6,561 nt of DNA, from NCBI GenBank assembly GCA_027064285.1, contig JAMOPX010000199.1, positions 1 through 6,561 on the forward strand, read 5' to 3'. A program made the translations under genes and the position numbers. Shown here piece by piece: positions 1 through 5,808 of the stretch. Positions within the stretch are counted from its first letter, which is position 1. Every line of letters begins with the position of its first letter. The notes under the pieces were generated by a model, which was given only the letters and a program-made list of their open reading frames with translations, was not told the DNA's origin and searched no databases. The DNA is from Desulfobacterales bacterium (GTDB lineage Bacteria; Desulfobacterota; DSM-4660; Desulfatiglandales; JALVZP01).

Positions 1-111
1 ATTCACTAATCCCTTTATACTACAGGTGGTAAATATGTCTATACCAAGTGCCTCATGAGCCTGCTTTAGCTTTAGTATGATTTTTAATCGGTATTGGTAT
101 TGTGAAAATTT
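1..111. other. Unassigned leader region at the window edge
   Basis: I recognise no gene here. A plus-strand frame entering from the left edge ends at a TGA at 56-58 and is only 18 codons long inside the window. On the minus strand a frame is open from 138 to 1 without any ATG, and its last part reads like ordinary protein (QAHEALGIDIF in part). That could be the remnant or end of a gene continuing to the left, but I cannot name it. Both readings are too short to call as genes. Confidence 0.3.
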
Positions 112-140
112 TTGTTTACCTTTTCTTTGTTTTTGATATT
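112..140 (+). promoter_or_regulatory. Candidate sigma-70-type promoter for the cytidylate-kinase-like gene
   Basis: TTGTTT at 112-117 and GATATT at 135-140 are separated by 17 bases, the ideal spacing for a housekeeping promoter. Transcription would start near 147, just ahead of a strong ribosome binding site (AAGGAGG, 151-157). That gives a leader of about 20 bases and supports the downstream ATG at 166 over the in-frame ATG at 112. The surrounding DNA is AT-rich, so a chance match is possible. Confidence 0.4.
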
Positions 141-165
141 ATTTAAAAAAAAGGAGGTAAAAACT

Positions 166-852
166 ATGCCTTCAAGTTTAGAGCAGCTTATAAACAAACA
201 GATTAAAAGATGGGAAATTGCAAAAAAAGAAGGAAAGAAAGAAGAGTATATTCCAGTTATTACTATATCCAGAGAGCCAGGTAGTGGAGGGAGTATCATA
301 GGTAAAAGAGTTGCTGAATTAGAAGGGCTTGATTTTTTCCATAAGGAAATAATAACTCAAATAGCAGAAGATGCAAATATAAGTAATATGCTGTTAGAAA
401 CCTTAGATGAAAAAGGCCTATCTCTTATAGAAGAGTGGATTTCTTCCTTAGTAAATAGACAGCATCTTTGGCCTGATAAATTTTTACAGCATCTTATGAA
501 AGTAATAGGAACTATTGGTAGACATGGAAGAGCAGTAATTGTGGGAAGAGGAGCAAATTTTTTATTACCACCAGAAAGGACTTTAAGAGTTAGAGTGGTT
601 GCTCCATTAGAAGAAAGAGTAAAAAATGTATCAAAACAGTTTAATGTATCCTTAGAAGAAGCACGAAAAAGGGTCATAAGAACAGAATCTGACAGAAGAG
701 CTTTTATAAGAAAATACTTTCATGCTGATGTATCTTCTCCACTGAATTATGATATTGTAATAAATACTGCTACAATGGGATTAGAAGGTGCAATTAAAGT
801 TGTAAGAGAGGGATTCCACTATAAAAAAGAGATGCTAAGTACTAAAAAATAA
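166..852 (+). CDS. Cytidylate kinase-like family protein (P-loop kinase)
   Basis: This 228-residue protein resembles the cytidylate-kinase-like P-loop family, related to CMP kinases that phosphorylate CMP/dCMP with ATP in the cytosol. After a charged N-terminal helix (about 1-28), a beta strand VITIS leads into a P-loop, REPGSGGSIIGK, at 36-47. A conserved core strand and turn, AVIVGRGANFLL, lies at 123-134. A LID-like segment at 167-178 holds RKRVIRTESDRR, with Arg172 and Asp176-Arg177 as likely phosphate-contacting residues. PLNYDIVINT near the C-terminus is the usual closing motif of the fold. The start at 166 is chosen because AAGGAGG sits 8 bases upstream; an in-frame ATG at 112 would add 18 residues across the likely promoter. 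The next gene starts 16 bases after the stop, suggesting co-transcription. Whether CMP is the real substrate is inference, since many genomes carry such proteins besides a true cmk. Confidence 0.85.
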   Translation: MPSSLEQLINKQIKRWEIAKKEGKKEEYIPVITISREPGSGGSIIGKRVAELEGLDFFHKEIITQIAEDANISNMLLETLDEKGLSLIEEWISSLVNRQHLWPDKFLQHLMKVIGTIGRHGRAVIVGRGANFLLPPERTLRVRVVAPLEERVKNVSKQFNVSLEEARKRVIRTESDRRAFIRKYFHADVSSPLNYDIVINTATMGLEGAIKVVREGFHYKKEMLSTKK

Positions 853-868
853 AAAGAGGGAGTGTCAT

Positions 869-1228
869 ATGACAAAAAGAATTTCTTTTACCAAGCATCT
901 AAATAAATTGCTTCCTAAGTTCAGAGAAAATATGAGTAATGCAGAGTCCACAGAAGATGTGAAAAAATTTTTCTTCTATGCTGTAAAAGAGCTTTTAGAA
1001 GATATCTTGGAAAGAGAGATAGATATAACAGAAGATGAAATTGTGCTTATACCAGAAAAACCACCATTTTATGAGATATCTTCAAGACTTGTTTCTACAG
1101 AATTAAAAGAGGTGTGGAAGGAATCAGATCTTCCACACCTTATTGAAAAACTGGCAGAATCTGCAACTGGTAGATATAAACATTTAGAAAAGCATCCTGA
1201 AAAAACTGAATCAAAGATCAGAATGTAG
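869..1228 (+). CDS. Hypothetical protein, 119 residues, unrecognised
   Basis: I do not recognise this protein. It is predicted to be soluble, with no signal peptide or membrane segment. The first two thirds look mostly helical and charged (for example VKKFFFYAVKELLEDILERE at about 31-50). A stretch with likely beta character, ITEDEIVLIPEKPPFYEIS, follows near 53-71, then a helix (DLPHLIEKLAESA) and a basic tail. It has no Cys and no obvious catalytic motif. A purine-rich ribosome binding site (AGAGGGAG, 855-862) precedes ATG 869. It lies 16 bases after the kinase-like gene, so the two are probably one operon. Its 3' end faces dnaK with only 9 bases between the stop codons. Its last third also carries hairpins that look like terminators for the opposing dnaK transcript, so this DNA appears to do two jobs. 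Codon use resembles its neighbours, so it is probably a real gene of this genome. Confidence 0.75.
   Translation: MTKRISFTKHLNKLLPKFRENMSNAESTEDVKKFFFYAVKELLEDILEREIDITEDEIVLIPEKPPFYEISSRLVSTELKEVWKESDLPHLIEKLAESATGRYKHLEKHPEKTESKIRM
1105..1140 (-). terminator. Strong hairpin with short T-tract, possible second terminator of grpE-dnaK
   Basis: AGGTGTGGAAG (1110-1120) and CTTCCACACCT (1130-1140) form a perfect 11-base-pair inverted repeat with a 9-base loop. Read on the minus strand, in the direction of dnaK transcription, the stem is followed directly by CTTTT. The plus-strand side has no T-tract. It lies about 100 bases beyond the dnaK stop, inside the convergent hypothetical gene. The stem is clear; the terminator role is inference because the T-tract is short. 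Confidence 0.5.
1200..1221 (-). terminator. Candidate rho-independent terminator just after dnaK
   Basis: On the minus strand, 16 bases after the dnaK stop, CTGATC and GATTCAG can pair as a 6-base-pair stem with one bulged T and a TTT loop (1206-1221). Six T residues follow (complement of 1200-1205). The position is right for ending the dnaK message. The stem is modest, which may explain the stronger hairpin further on. It overlaps the last codons of the convergent gene. Confidence 0.45.
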
Positions 1229-1237
1229 ACTCTAACT

Positions 1238-3145
1238 TTATTTTACTTCTTCGTAGTCTGCATCTACTACGTCATCTCCTCCGCCTTGACCACCACTTCC
1301 ACCAGTGCCTGTAGAAGTGCCTCCAGACTGTTGCTGCTGTGTTGCTTTTGCATACATCATTTCTGCAAGTCTATGAGATGCTTGGGTAAGTGCTTCTGTC
1401 TTTCTCTTTATTTCTTCTATGTCATCTCCTTCCATTGCTTTTTTCAGCTCTTCAATAGCTCTGTTTATCTCTGCCTTGGTAGCTTCATCTATCTTATCAC
1501 CTACTTCTCTCAAAGACTTCTCTGTGGTATAGATCAGGGAATCAGCATTATTTCTTGCTTCTGCTAATTCTTTCTTTCTCCTATCCTCTTCTGCATGAAG
1601 TTCTGCTTCTTTTATGATCCTTTGAATCTCTTCTTCGCTTAATCCGCTGGAAGCCTTTATCTGAATTGACTGTTCTTTTCCTGTTGCCAGATCTTTTGCA
1701 GACACATGAAGTATTCCATCTGCATCAATGTCAAAAGTTACCTCTATCTGTGGAACTCCTCTTGGAGCAGGAGGTATCCCTACAAGTTGGAATCTACCTA
1801 AGGAGACATTATCTTTTGCCATTGGCCTTTCACCTTGCAATACATGTATCTCCACTGCTGTTTGATTATCCGCTGCAGTAGTGAAGATCTGGCTCTTTCT
1901 GGTAGGTATTGTGGTATTTCTTTCTATAAGCTTTGTAAATACACCACCAAGGGTTTCTATGCCCAGAGAAAGTGGAGTTACATCCAACAGCAATACATCT
2001 TTTACTTCACCTGCAAGCACACCAGCCTGTATAGCAGCACCAATAGCAACTACTTCATCAGGATTTACTCCTTTGTGAGGCTCTTTTCCAAATATTTCTT
2101 TTACTTTCTGTTGAATTCTGGGCATTCTGGTCATACCACCCACAAGAATCACTTCATCTATGTCTTTTGGTGTAAGCCCTGCATCTTTCATTGCCTGCTC
2201 GCATGGCCCAACTACCTTTTCAACGAGATCTTCAACCAGAGATTCAAACTTTGCTCTGGTAAGTTTTATGTTAAGATGTTTTGGACCACTTGCATCTGCC
2301 GTAATAAATGGCAGATTTATTTCTGTCTCTAACATAGTTGAAAGTTCTTTTTTGGCTTTCTCTGCTGCATCTTTCAGCCTTTGAAGTGCCATTCTGTCTT
2401 TTCTCAAATCAATTCCATGTTCTTTCATGAATTCATCTGCCACATAGTTTACAATTCGCATATCAAAGTCTTCACCACCCAGATGGGTATCTCCACTTGT
2501 AGATTTCACTTCAAATACACCTTCACCTACTTCTAATATGGATATATCAAAGGTGCCGCCACCCAAATCAAATACCGCTATCTTCTTTTCACCTTTTTTA
2601 TCTAAACCATAAGCCAAAGAAGCAGCGGTTGGCTCATTTATAATTCTTCTGACATTTAATCCTGCTATACGACCAGCATCCTTAGTAGCTTGTCTTTGGC
2701 TGTCGTTAAAGTATGCAGGAACAGTAATAACCGCATCAGTTACTTTTTCTCCTAAGTAAGCTTCTGCTGCCTCTTTTAGCTTCCTAAGAATCATCGCTGA
2801 TATCTCAGGAGGACTGTATCTTTTCCCCCTTACTTCTACATGAGCATCACCATTTGGAGCTTTTACAATTTTGTATGGCAAGATTTTTATATCCCTCTGA
2901 ACTTCTGGAGAATCATATTTTCTTCCCATCAGTCTTTTTATTGCAAAAATGGTATTTTCAGGGTTGGTTATCGCTTGTCTTTTTGCAGTCTGACCCACAA
3001 GTATTTCTCCACTTTCTGTAAATGCTACGACTGATGGGGTTACTCGCTCTCCTTCTTGATTTGGGATAACAACAGGGTCCCCTCCTTGCATTACAGCAAC
3101 ACAGGAGTTAGTGGTTCCCAAATCTATACCTATTATTTTTCCCAT
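1238..3145 (-). CDS. dnaK: Molecular chaperone DnaK (Hsp70)
   Basis: This full-length 635-residue Hsp70 binds exposed hydrophobic segments of cytosolic proteins in an ATP-driven cycle with DnaJ and GrpE. The ATPase domain shows the phosphate-1 motif IGIDLGTTNS (5-14), catalytic Lys70, the phosphate-2 motif DLGGGTFD (193-200) with Thr198, and the adenosine motif VGGMTR (335-340). The hydrophobic interdomain linker DVLLLDVT is at 383-390. The beta substrate-binding domain follows (HVLQGERPMA, then FDIDADGILHVSAKD), then the helical lid and a Gly/Ser/Thr-rich disordered tail ending DYEEVK, close to the EEVD-like ends of other DnaKs. The segment around 78-110 aligns with E. coli DnaK without a gap, pointing to the Gram-negative type. 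The ribosome binding site is AAAGGAGG, 7 bases before ATG 3145. grpE ends 16 bases upstream, so the two form an operon. No dnaJ follows; the next gene is convergent. Confidence 0.98.
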   Translation of the reverse strand: MGKIIGIDLGTTNSCVAVMQGGDPVVIPNQEGERVTPSVVAFTESGEILVGQTAKRQAITNPENTIFAIKRLMGRKYDSPEVQRDIKILPYKIVKAPNGDAHVEVRGKRYSPPEISAMILRKLKEAAEAYLGEKVTDAVITVPAYFNDSQRQATKDAGRIAGLNVRRIINEPTAASLAYGLDKKGEKKIAVFDLGGGTFDISILEVGEGVFEVKSTSGDTHLGGEDFDMRIVNYVADEFMKEHGIDLRKDRMALQRLKDAAEKAKKELSTMLETEINLPFITADASGPKHLNIKLTRAKFESLVEDLVEKVVGPCEQAMKDAGLTPKDIDEVILVGGMTRMPRIQQKVKEIFGKEPHKGVNPDEVVAIGAAIQAGVLAGEVKDVLLLDVTPLSLGIETLGGVFTKLIERNTTIPTRKSQIFTTAADNQTAVEIHVLQGERPMAKDNVSLGRFQLVGIPPAPRGVPQIEVTFDIDADGILHVSAKDLATGKEQSIQIKASSGLSEEEIQRIIKEAELHAEEDRRKKELAEARNNADSLIYTTEKSLREVGDKIDEATKAEINRAIEELKKAMEGDDIEEIKRKTEALTQASHRLAEMMYAKATQQQQSGGTSTGTGGSGGQGGGDDVVDADYEEVK

Positions 3146-3161
3146 TTTCTTCCTCCTTTAA

Positions 3162-3794
3162 TTAGTTTTGTTTTTGATCTTCTTCTTTTTTATCTTCGGA
3201 TTTATCTTCGGATTTTTTGCTTACAACTACAAAAGCAGGTCTTATAAGCTTTCCATGTAGTTTGTATCCTTTCTGCAATTCTTCCACTACTGTGCCCGGC
3301 TCCACAGATGGATCAACTCTCTGCTCCATTGCATAATGGAAGTTGGGATCAAATTTTTTTCCTACACTTTCAAATTCTTCAACTCCTGCTTTCTTTAAGA
3401 TATCCTTCAGGCCTTTAAGAGTGAGTTCTACCCCTTCTTTTAAAGCCTTAAAGGCTTTTTCTGTTTGTTCACTTTCTTCTGCATGAAGAATTGCTCTTTC
3501 TAAGTTATCCACTACACTTAAAAGGTCTTTTATAAGAGATTCATTTGCAAATTTTATGAATTCCTCTCTTTCTTTTTGAAATCTCTTCTTTAGATTTTCT
3601 ATCTCTGCTTGAGACCTGAGGTAAAGATCAAAATATTTTTTTACTTCTTCAGAGATCTGTTTCAGCTTCTCTATGAGCTGATCTTTACTCATCTCTTCCA
3701 AGGGAACTTCTTTTGGCTTGCTTTGCTCTTCTTTTTCAAGTTTTTCTTTTTCCCGCTTTTCCCTCTCCTTTTGGAGGTCTTTTACTTCTCCCAT
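3162..3794 (-). CDS. grpE: Nucleotide exchange factor GrpE
   Basis: GrpE drives ADP release from DnaK and acts as a dimer, often also as a thermosensor. The 210-residue protein has a highly charged, probably disordered N-terminus (1-33) and a long coiled-coil helix (about 35-95). A helical bundle follows, then the beta head that contacts the DnaK ATPase domain, with the family signatures FDPNFHYAM (148-156) and GYKLHGKLIRPAFVVV (176-191). The C-terminal tail is Lys/Glu/Asp-rich and contains a duplicated SEDK. ATG 3794 is preceded by AGGAG with an 8-base gap, which supports this start. It is the first gene of grpE-dnaK and has its own candidate promoter upstream. hrcA, the usual upstream partner in many bacteria, is absent, and no CIRCE inverted repeat (TTAGCACTC-N9-GAGTGCTAA) is seen, so regulation is probably not by HrcA at this site. 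Confidence 0.96.
   Translation of the reverse strand: MGEVKDLQKEREKREKEKLEKEEQSKPKEVPLEEMSKDQLIEKLKQISEEVKKYFDLYLRSQAEIENLKKRFQKEREEFIKFANESLIKDLLSVVDNLERAILHAEESEQTEKAFKALKEGVELTLKGLKDILKKAGVEEFESVGKKFDPNFHYAMEQRVDPSVEPGTVVEELQKGYKLHGKLIRPAFVVVSKKSEDKSEDKKEEDQKQN
3189..3212 (-). repeat. Two tandem copies of a 12-base unit in the grpE tail
   Basis: TTTATCTTCGGA occurs twice head to tail (3189-3200 and 3201-3212, plus-strand reading). It encodes SEDKSEDK at residues 195-202 of GrpE. The two copies are identical, as expected for a recent in-frame slippage duplication in a disordered acidic/basic tail. Confidence 0.85.
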
Positions 3795-3833
3795 ATTTTT
3801 TACTCCTATCCATTTATGGTTTGGTCATAGAAA

Positions 3834-3861
3834 AAACTAAGCATCCTTTTTGCTTTGTCAA
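3834..3861 (-). promoter_or_regulatory. Candidate promoter of grpE-dnaK
   Basis: On the minus strand a perfect -35 hexamer TTGACA (complement of 3856-3861) is followed after 16 bases by TAGTTT (complement of 3834-3839), a weak -10. Transcription would start near 3827, giving a leader of about 33 bases. The -35 is preceded by C (CTTGACA), similar to the heat-shock sigma-32 -35, but no C-rich sigma-32 -10 follows. The spacer holds the small inverted repeat AAGCA/TGCTT followed by T6, which might be a weak terminator of the upstream SH3 gene or an operator. Confidence 0.45.
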
Positions 3862-3892
3862 GGTTGTGTGAGGATGGATAGGCGGGTATTTA

Positions 3893-4585
3893 CTAACTGT
3901 AATAAATAGATCTTTTCTTTTTCTGCCGACCAAATATAAAGCCTAAAACTATCCCAGAAAAGAGGACAAATGCCCCCATTGCAAACCATCTGTGAGCTTG
4001 AGATCTTTTTAGCTCTTCATTTTCTTTTTTTATCTTGTTTAATTCCAACTTTAATTTATTTAACTCTTTCATGTTATTTTTGTATTTTCTTTTTAAAACT
4101 AAAAAACTTGTACACTCTCTTTTTAAGGAATCATATTTTTGTTTTATTTCTTGATAAGCCTTTATAGTGCTATTTAATTGCTGAGATAATTCTTTTTGAG
4201 ATTTAACAACATTGTCTAACTCATTTTTTAATTGAAGTAATTTTTCTTTTAATTGAGCATTTTTCTCAATTAATTCATCTGCCACTTTTTTATAGGGTTT
4301 TCTTTTTATTATAAATCTGCTTAATACCCATCCTTCTTTGTTTTTATATTTTGAATTAAGAGGCCTTACCTTTATCCAGTTTCCTTGCTTAGAAATAATC
4401 TCTAATGGCTCTCCAGAACTAAGAAATGCCAGTATCTTATAATTTGTGCCAGGGCCTGCTCTCAGAGTAATTTTGAAATAATCAGATACATATCCTATTT
4501 CTGCTGCATAGCAAGAAAAAAAATAAAATCCAAAAAAAAGCACAATACTTATAAGAGTTGTAAGAGCTGCAAAAGACTTTTTCAT
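3893..4585 (-). CDS. Bacterial SH3 domain / coiled-coil / membrane-anchor protein (TIGR04211, YgiM type)
   Basis: This 230-residue protein has the layout of the SH3-and-anchor family that includes E. coli YgiM. A signal sequence covers 1-28, with cleavage most likely after Ala28 (CYAA then E). The bacterial SH3b domain, roughly 30-92, carries the typical LRAGPGTNYK (41-50) and GWVLSRFI (85-92). A long Lys/Glu-rich coiled coil (about 100-197) follows. One transmembrane helix (200-219) and a basic tail (RQKKKR) end the protein, fixing it in the inner membrane with the SH3 and coil in the periplasm. Cys25 in FFSC is a poor lipobox, so lipidation is unlikely. SH3b domains often bind peptidoglycan, but the family's role is not settled. 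ATG 4585 overlaps the moaC stop as ATGA, with AGAGG 7 bases upstream, so translation is coupled to moaC. The 98-base gap to grpE suggests a separate downstream transcript. Confidence 0.88.
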   Translation of the reverse strand: MKKSFAALTTLISIVLFFGFYFFSCYAAEIGYVSDYFKITLRAGPGTNYKILAFLSSGEPLEIISKQGNWIKVRPLNSKYKNKEGWVLSRFIIKRKPYKKVADELIEKNAQLKEKLLQLKNELDNVVKSQKELSQQLNSTIKAYQEIKQKYDSLKRECTSFLVLKRKYKNNMKELNKLKLELNKIKKENEELKRSQAHRWFAMGAFVLFSGIVLGFIFGRQKKKRSIYYS

Positions 4586-5028
4586 TCGATTTCCTCTTTT
4601 TGTTTTACCAAGACACGGATATCTTCTATCTTAGTATAAGGATATTGTCCGTTTTCATCTTTTTCCAAATACTTAACCATGTCCCATATGGTATTCAATG
4701 CTATAGAAACACCTACTATTGCTTCCATTTCTACACCTGTTTTTGCCTCTGCTGAAACAGAACATTTCACTTCAACACCATCCTCTTTTAAAGAAAAGCT
4801 GAATTTTACATAGCTTAATGGGATCTGATGACAAAAAGGTATCAAAAGACAGGTTTGTTTTGCTGCATTTATTCCTGCTATTTCTGCTACAGTTAAGGGA
4901 TCTCCTTTTTCAATCTCTTTTCTTTTAATTTTTTCTATAGTTTCTTTTTGAAGGATAATCTTTCCTGTTGCTTCTGCATACCTTTTAACTACAGGCTTTT
5001 TACCTATGTCAACCATTCCCATCTTCAT
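4582..5028 (-). CDS. moaC: Cyclic pyranopterin monophosphate synthase MoaC
   Basis: MoaC converts the MoaA product, 3',8-cyclo-GTP-derived material, to cyclic pyranopterin monophosphate, the first stable intermediate of molybdenum/tungsten cofactor, in the cytosol. Family motifs are clear: MVDI (5-8), KGDPLTVAEIAGINAAK (41-57), IPFCHQIPL (63-71), KTGVEMEA (96-103) and IWDMVKYLEKDENGQYPYT (114-132). Residues matching the E. coli active site are Lys41, His67, Glu100, Glu102, Asp116 and Lys119. The C-terminus follows the style I recall from archaeal MoaC (EKDE-GQYPYT-I) and lacks the SGGKSG end of most bacterial enzymes; at 148 residues it is slightly short. The start at 5028 has GAGGAG 4 bases upstream. 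Met3 and Met5 are also possible, since MVDI is the usual conserved beginning. It overlaps the MoaE-like gene by 20 bases and the SH3 gene by 4, so the three are one translationally coupled unit. Confidence 0.93.
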   Translation of the reverse strand: MKMGMVDIGKKPVVKRYAEATGKIILQKETIEKIKRKEIEKGDPLTVAEIAGINAAKQTCLLIPFCHQIPLSYVKFSFSLKEDGVEVKCSVSAEAKTGVEMEAIVGVSIALNTIWDMVKYLEKDENGQYPYTKIEDIRVLVKQKEEIE

Positions 5029-5386
5029 ATATCTCCTCTTTTTTTGTGGCTTCCTTTTTTATCATATCAACTGCATTTATAAGAGCAGGAAAGACCTTTT
5101 CTCTTATTTCTCCCACAATTACTACCACCATAATCCAGTCTCCTGGTGATAACTCTCCTTCATTCAGATCTATTTTGACTCCTGCTATAGAGGCATCAGA
5201 TTTAAGTCTTTCTTCAATCTCTTTTATCTTTCTTTTATCAAAAGAGACTCGAAGACTTTTCACTTTTTTTCCATTCTTAGAATATCTCTTAACAATTCCT
5301 ATATGAGAAGCAACCATACCTACTTTTTCGTGATCAACATCTTGAAGCACACTATTTATTGCTGAATTTATATCTGGGATTACCAT
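5009..5386 (-). CDS. Divergent MoaE-like protein (molybdopterin synthase large subunit family)
   Basis: This 125-residue protein resembles MoaE, the subunit that with MoaD inserts dithiolene sulphur into cyclic pyranopterin monophosphate. MoaE-like features are VGMVASHIGIVKRYSKNGKKVKSL in outline (22-45), a Glu-Gly-x-Leu-x-x-Gly-Asp turn (76-83), the strand IMVVVIVGEIREKVFPAL (85-102) and the end DMIKKEATKKEEIYEDG (107-123). Lys110 and Lys115/116 may match the catalytic lysines of E. coli MoaE. It lacks the two His-Arg pairs and the FWK/IWKKE Trp of classic MoaE, so it may be a paralogue with another role. I chose ATG 5386 because AGGAG lies exactly 8 bases upstream. An in-frame ATG at 5446 would add 20 residues, lacks any ribosome binding site and overlaps the candidate promoter. 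It overlaps moaC by 20 bases, which supports a cofactor role. No moaD is nearby. Confidence 0.72.
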   Translation of the reverse strand: MVIPDINSAINSVLQDVDHEKVGMVASHIGIVKRYSKNGKKVKSLRVSFDKRKIKEIEERLKSDASIAGVKIDLNEGELSPGDWIMVVVIVGEIREKVFPALINAVDMIKKEATKKEEIYEDGNG

Positions 5387-5424
5387 ATAAGATTCTCCTG
5401 TAAAGAGTAAAGGACTTTCTGATA

Positions 5425-5453
5425 AATTAACAAAATTTGTTTTCATTTGGCAA
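5425..5453 (-). promoter_or_regulatory. Candidate promoter of the moaE-like/moaC/SH3 unit
   Basis: On the minus strand TTGCCA (complement of 5448-5453) and TTAATT (complement of 5425-5430) are 17 bases apart. Transcription would begin near 5418, about 32 bases before ATG 5386. If real, it rules out the longer ATG at 5446, which would lie upstream of the transcript. The -10 match is only 3 of 6, so this is tentative. Confidence 0.35.
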
Positions 5454-5808
5454 GAAAAGCAGGGATCTTTTGATAAAAAAACAGTTAATCTTTTGGTACC
5501 TTTGCTTTGCCTCTGAGTTTTTTAATACTTATCCATATCTCACAAAAATATTTTTGTCTTGCTTGAGTTCTTGCTTTGCTTTAGTTTATTCTTAGCAAAA
5601 GATTTTTCACCATCACATGGAGAAACAGAAGGAAGTTGTTGTTTCCGCTTTAATTTTAAAGAAATTTCATCATAAAAAGTTGTCGTTGATTTTAAGCAGG
5701 AAAAAGCTAAAGCTTAAGAAATACTGCAGGTAACAGGAAATATAAAGTACAAAGCTATTTTGATGCTCATGTATTTTTTAAGAATTAAGGGTCGTGGGAG
5801 ATTTTGAA
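5454..5808. other. Divergent intergenic spacer, no recognised gene
   Basis: This AT-rich stretch lies between the minus-strand moaE-like unit and the plus-strand radical SAM remnant. I see no RNA gene and no homologous coding region. It holds the palindrome at 5542-5557, a TTTGCT/AGCAAA inverted repeat (5575-5599) followed by a short T-run, and a 38-codon plus-strand frame (5617-5733) that is Lys/Leu-rich and has no ribosome binding site. The ribosome binding site GGGAG of the radical SAM gene is at 5796-5800. No convincing promoter for that gene could be picked out. Confidence 0.6.
5542..5557. repeat. Perfect 16-base palindrome in the divergent spacer
   Basis: ACAAAAATATTTTTGT reads the same on both strands without a loop. 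It sits about 90 bases upstream of the candidate moa promoter and about 250 bases upstream of the radical SAM gene. The shape would suit a dimeric regulator, but simple A/T palindromes also arise by chance in AT-rich DNA. Confidence 0.5.

Noticed and set aside
1252..1271. Inverted repeat CGTAGT/ACTACG with an 8-base loop near the dnaK stop
   Set aside because: It encodes the conserved acidic DnaK tail, the stem is only 6 bp, and no T-tract follows on either strand, so I do not call it a terminator.
1835..2332. A 165-codon plus-strand frame opposite dnaK
   Set aside because: It is an antisense shadow of the highly conserved dnaK frame, with a Cys/Tyr/Phe-rich composition unlike a real protein and no homology I recognise.
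3795..3892. A CIRCE/HrcA operator upstream of grpE
   Set aside because: No TTAGCACTC-N9-GAGTGCTAA-like repeat is present in the spacer.
5575..5607. TTTGCT/AGCAAA hairpin with a following T-run in the plus direction
   Set aside because: No plus-strand gene lies upstream for it to terminate, and the 6-bp stem has a 13-base loop, so it would be weak.
5617..5733. A 38-codon plus-strand frame starting at ATG 5617 in the divergent spacer
   Set aside because: It has no ribosome binding site, its composition is biased to Lys and Leu as expected from AT-rich noncoding DNA, and it resembles no known small protein.
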